From: Larix sibirica
Taxonomy: Eukaryota > Streptophyta > Pinopsida > Pinales > Pinaceae
DNA length: 20,916 nt
Direction: 5' to 3'
Assembly: GCA_004151065.3 (NCBI GenBank)
Contig: NWUY0300010797.1
Span: forward strand, 1-20,916
The notes beneath the pieces were generated by a model. It did no database searches. It was given only the letters and a program-made list of their open reading frames with translations, and was not told where the DNA came from. Shown one piece after another: positions 19,096 to 20,916 of this stretch; within the stretch, counting starts at the first letter, position 1; each line of letters begins with the position of its first letter. The translations under genes and the position numbers were made by a program.

Positions 19096-20308
19096 GTAAA
19101 ATGTTTATTACTTCACAAAATAATTTTTTAGCGGTTTAGTTTTTAAAATTCACCCTTAAATTTACATTTAAAGAAGAAAAAAATGTGCGGTGTGTTCGAA
19201 AAATTCGGCTCGCACTACTAAATGGTGCGATTCGAATGACTTGAACACACCAATAAGCACGTGAAAAAAAAACCACCAATGGTCACCGGTGCGTTACACA
19301 TTTAAGAGAACCAACCTTCCGATGCCCTTAAATGTAATATACGCACCGGTAACCACACCATTTATTAAAAAAATAATAGGCGTTTAACGATGCGCTTATG
19401 CTACTCATGCACACCGGATGTTGGTGCAATGACGTTGCGTAAGCGCACCGTTGATACACCTTCTAAAACACTAATTTTTCATAGACAGTTGTGTGTTTAG
19501 TACAATAAAGGGCACTGGAGTTCTGGTGCTTGTTATCATGTATAGCGCACTAGTATTGGTACAATAAAACCTTAATAATTTTGTGCGATGCTCGTATGTC
19601 ACGTCATCACACCAGAAACAATACAATTACGTGAAATAGGCGCACCGTTAACACTTTTGATAAACATGTGAAAATACAATTACCAGTGCTCCTATGTAAC
19701 GTCAAGTCACTAGTGGTACGGTGGCCCAACATGACATAAGAGCACCGTAAATATATTTAAAATAATTTATAATTTTTAAATTATAATAAGACTTGGGCGC
19801 ACCATCAAATTCAAATTCAAATTTTTGATATATAACTCTCGGTGCGGCCTATATATCGTAGCGCACCTCTCGTCAATGCCTCTAGTATATAAGCGCACTA
19901 GTTACAGACCCATGAACACACAACTGTCGTTGCTCCCATGTCATGTCAAGGTACTAGTTCACGATGTGCTAAGGTGGCATAGGTGCATTGTGAATATATA
20001 TCAAATAATTTATTGTTGTTTAAATTTGGTGTGTTTGAGTAACAATGCGCTAATAACATTAAGGCGCAACGTAGAAATCAGTTTTAAATTTTTTTATATG
20101 TAATCGACACGTCATAGATATTGTAGCACACCTCTTATCGATGCTTCCAGTATATAAATGCACCGGGGTCGGTGCATTTCTAATATTTATGGCGCACTGG
20201 TTTTCTTTTTTGGAAAAGATTTTAATATTTGATTTTGGTAGATATAATATTGTTATAATACTTTTATATGTATGCTTATGAGACTGATTTATATTATATG
20301 TGAAATAG

Positions 20309-20692
20309 AGACGTGATCGCCATGAGGCACAGTAGCATCGCGAGGTAGAGGTAGATCGGTACAAATTCCACAGAGAGTGGGAGGCCAGGGAGAGGGAGAG
20401 ATATTTATACCCTTGTCCCATTACGCCTTAGACTAGAAAACTCTTGAGAGTTGTCGGCCTCCTCAAGTTCTATGAGGAGGTGACATCACTCAAGGGGAAC
20501 AATACGTTGTTATCCCAGTTGATCGCACGTTAGGATAATTTTAGGCAGGAATTTCGAGCTGGTCCTGATGAGTGGTTCCAGCCCACTAAGGAGGACATTT
20601 AATTTATCATCGAGCTCTCTAGGAGAGGTGAGGACCTTCCTCAGTTCCCTGAGGTTCCAGCTAGAGCTATAGCAACGACTTAGCTAGTATAT
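20309..20692 (+). pseudogene. Decayed Arg/Glu-rich coiled-coil-like frame, probable transposon exon
   Basis: One frame reads RDRHEAQ, stop, HREVEVDRYKFHREWEARERER, then LLRVVGLLKFYEEVTSLKGNN, RQEFRAGPDEWFQPTKEDI and ELSRRGEDLPQFPEVPARAIATT. Stops TAG, TAG, TAG, TAA and a last TAG (about 20690) interrupt it, yet composition stays protein-like and the frame does not shift over more than 350 bases. This is the pattern of an old coding exon damaged by point mutations rather than indels. I do not recognise the family. Its place after the subterminal array suggests an accessory or TNPA-like gene, which is inference. Confidence 0.4.
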
Positions 20693-20916
20693 GTTTAGAG
20701 ATATGTTGATGACACTACATCCTTCAGCCTTCTCAGTTTCAGGTGCGCGGTGGGCAGCTTTCCATTGTTCCTTTTGGTAGAGAGGATGTGAGGTGCCTCT
20801 CTTTGTTGGTGATGACTATCTTGCATTGCACCACTCATGGGAAGTGAATTAGATTCCCTTTATTATATTATGTTGATTCTTTAGTGCAGAGACCTAGATG
20901 CATTAGGTGGTCTGCT

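Larger units (their letters stand above)
18122..20200. repeat. Dispersed GCACCGGTGC-type subterminal repeats
   Basis: Perfect palindromes CGCACCGGTGCG occur at 18144-18155 and 18714-18725. Close variants include CACACCGGTGTG (near 18492), CACCGGTGCG (19284-19293), ACGCACCGGT (19341-19350), and half sites GGTGCG or GCGCACC about every 30-60 bases up to about 20200. Many variants differ by CG to CA or TG changes, as expected from methylated CpG decay. In En/Spm such repeats bind the element-encoded TNPA protein; that role is inferred here. A span of about 2 kb is long compared with the few hundred bases typical of En/Spm ends. Confidence 0.7.
18007..20916 (+). mobile_element. CACTA (En/Spm-like) transposon, left end; right end outside the window
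   Basis: The boundary CACTACAAGGAAAAGG at 18007 matches the usual start of plant CACTA terminal inverted repeats (CACTACAAGAAAA). A direct repeat TAGCGGAGGT follows at 18028-18037 and 18080-18089. Then come dozens of short GCACCGGTGC-like words in both orientations, as expected for subterminal transposase-binding repeats. After this array lie a hairpin (19014-19049), a candidate first exon (19069-19095) and a decayed Arg/Glu-rich frame (20309-20692). I saw no transposase domain and no matching right terminus (CCTTGTAGTG) before 20916. A CACTA element moves by cut and paste through a DDE transposase. The class call rests on the terminus and repeat organisation only. Confidence 0.65.

Noticed and set aside
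18122-20200. CRISPR-like or bacterial operator-like array of short palindromes
   Set aside because: Spacing is irregular, repeats are degenerate, and the setting is a plant transposon end, so subterminal repeats explain it.
20059-20421. 120-codon minus-strand frame
   Set aside because: Antisense to the Arg/Glu-rich plus-strand frame and AT-rich spacer; low-complexity Ser/Tyr composition.

Overview
The window reads as nuclear DNA of a plant with a large, repeat-rich genome. It holds one complete spliced gene with a 4.8-kb intron, several decayed transposable elements and tandem duplications marked by CpG decay. A gymnosperm is my best guess, from the long intron, low gene density and the type of LINE; this is inference. 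Nothing looks bacterial: there are no operons, no Shine-Dalgarno starts and most long ORFs are noise.

Left part (1-7000): the first 2.6 kb gave no recognisable product. At 2706-3125 (+) lies a broken RNase H domain of retroelement origin. At 4458-6960 (+) lies the 5' half of a plant L1-type LINE: ORF1 with a DUF4283-like region and a CCHC zinc knuckle, then the ORF2 endonuclease and the linker leading towards the reverse transcriptase. Stops and frameshifts break it throughout, and no reverse transcriptase follows.

Centre (7706-13706, minus strand): a complete six-exon gene for an FSH1/OVCA2-type serine hydrolase (alpha/beta hydrolase fold), predicted at 241 residues. All five introns are GT-AG and every junction keeps frame. 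The Ser-Asp-His triad is present as GFSQG, GDKDF and KGHTVP. Intron 4 (8080-12843) carries a 70-bp tandem duplication, a 23-bp one, a 166-bp one and a thrice-repeated 12-mer.

Right part (14080-20916): an AT-rich flank with short direct repeats and one undetermined base (14268), about 2 kb of unassigned DNA, a four-copy 140-bp tandem array (16771-17310), an AT microsatellite, and from 18007 the left end of what looks like a CACTA (En/Spm) DNA transposon. It starts with CACTACAAGG and is followed by more than 2 kb of dispersed, often palindromic GCACCGGTGC-type motifs, a 16-bp-arm hairpin, a small candidate first exon and a decayed Arg/Glu-rich reading frame. Its other end is not in the window.

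Only the hydrolase looks like a functional host gene. I saw no convincing new multi-gene system. The most unusual structure is the long palindromic subterminal array of the CACTA-like element.
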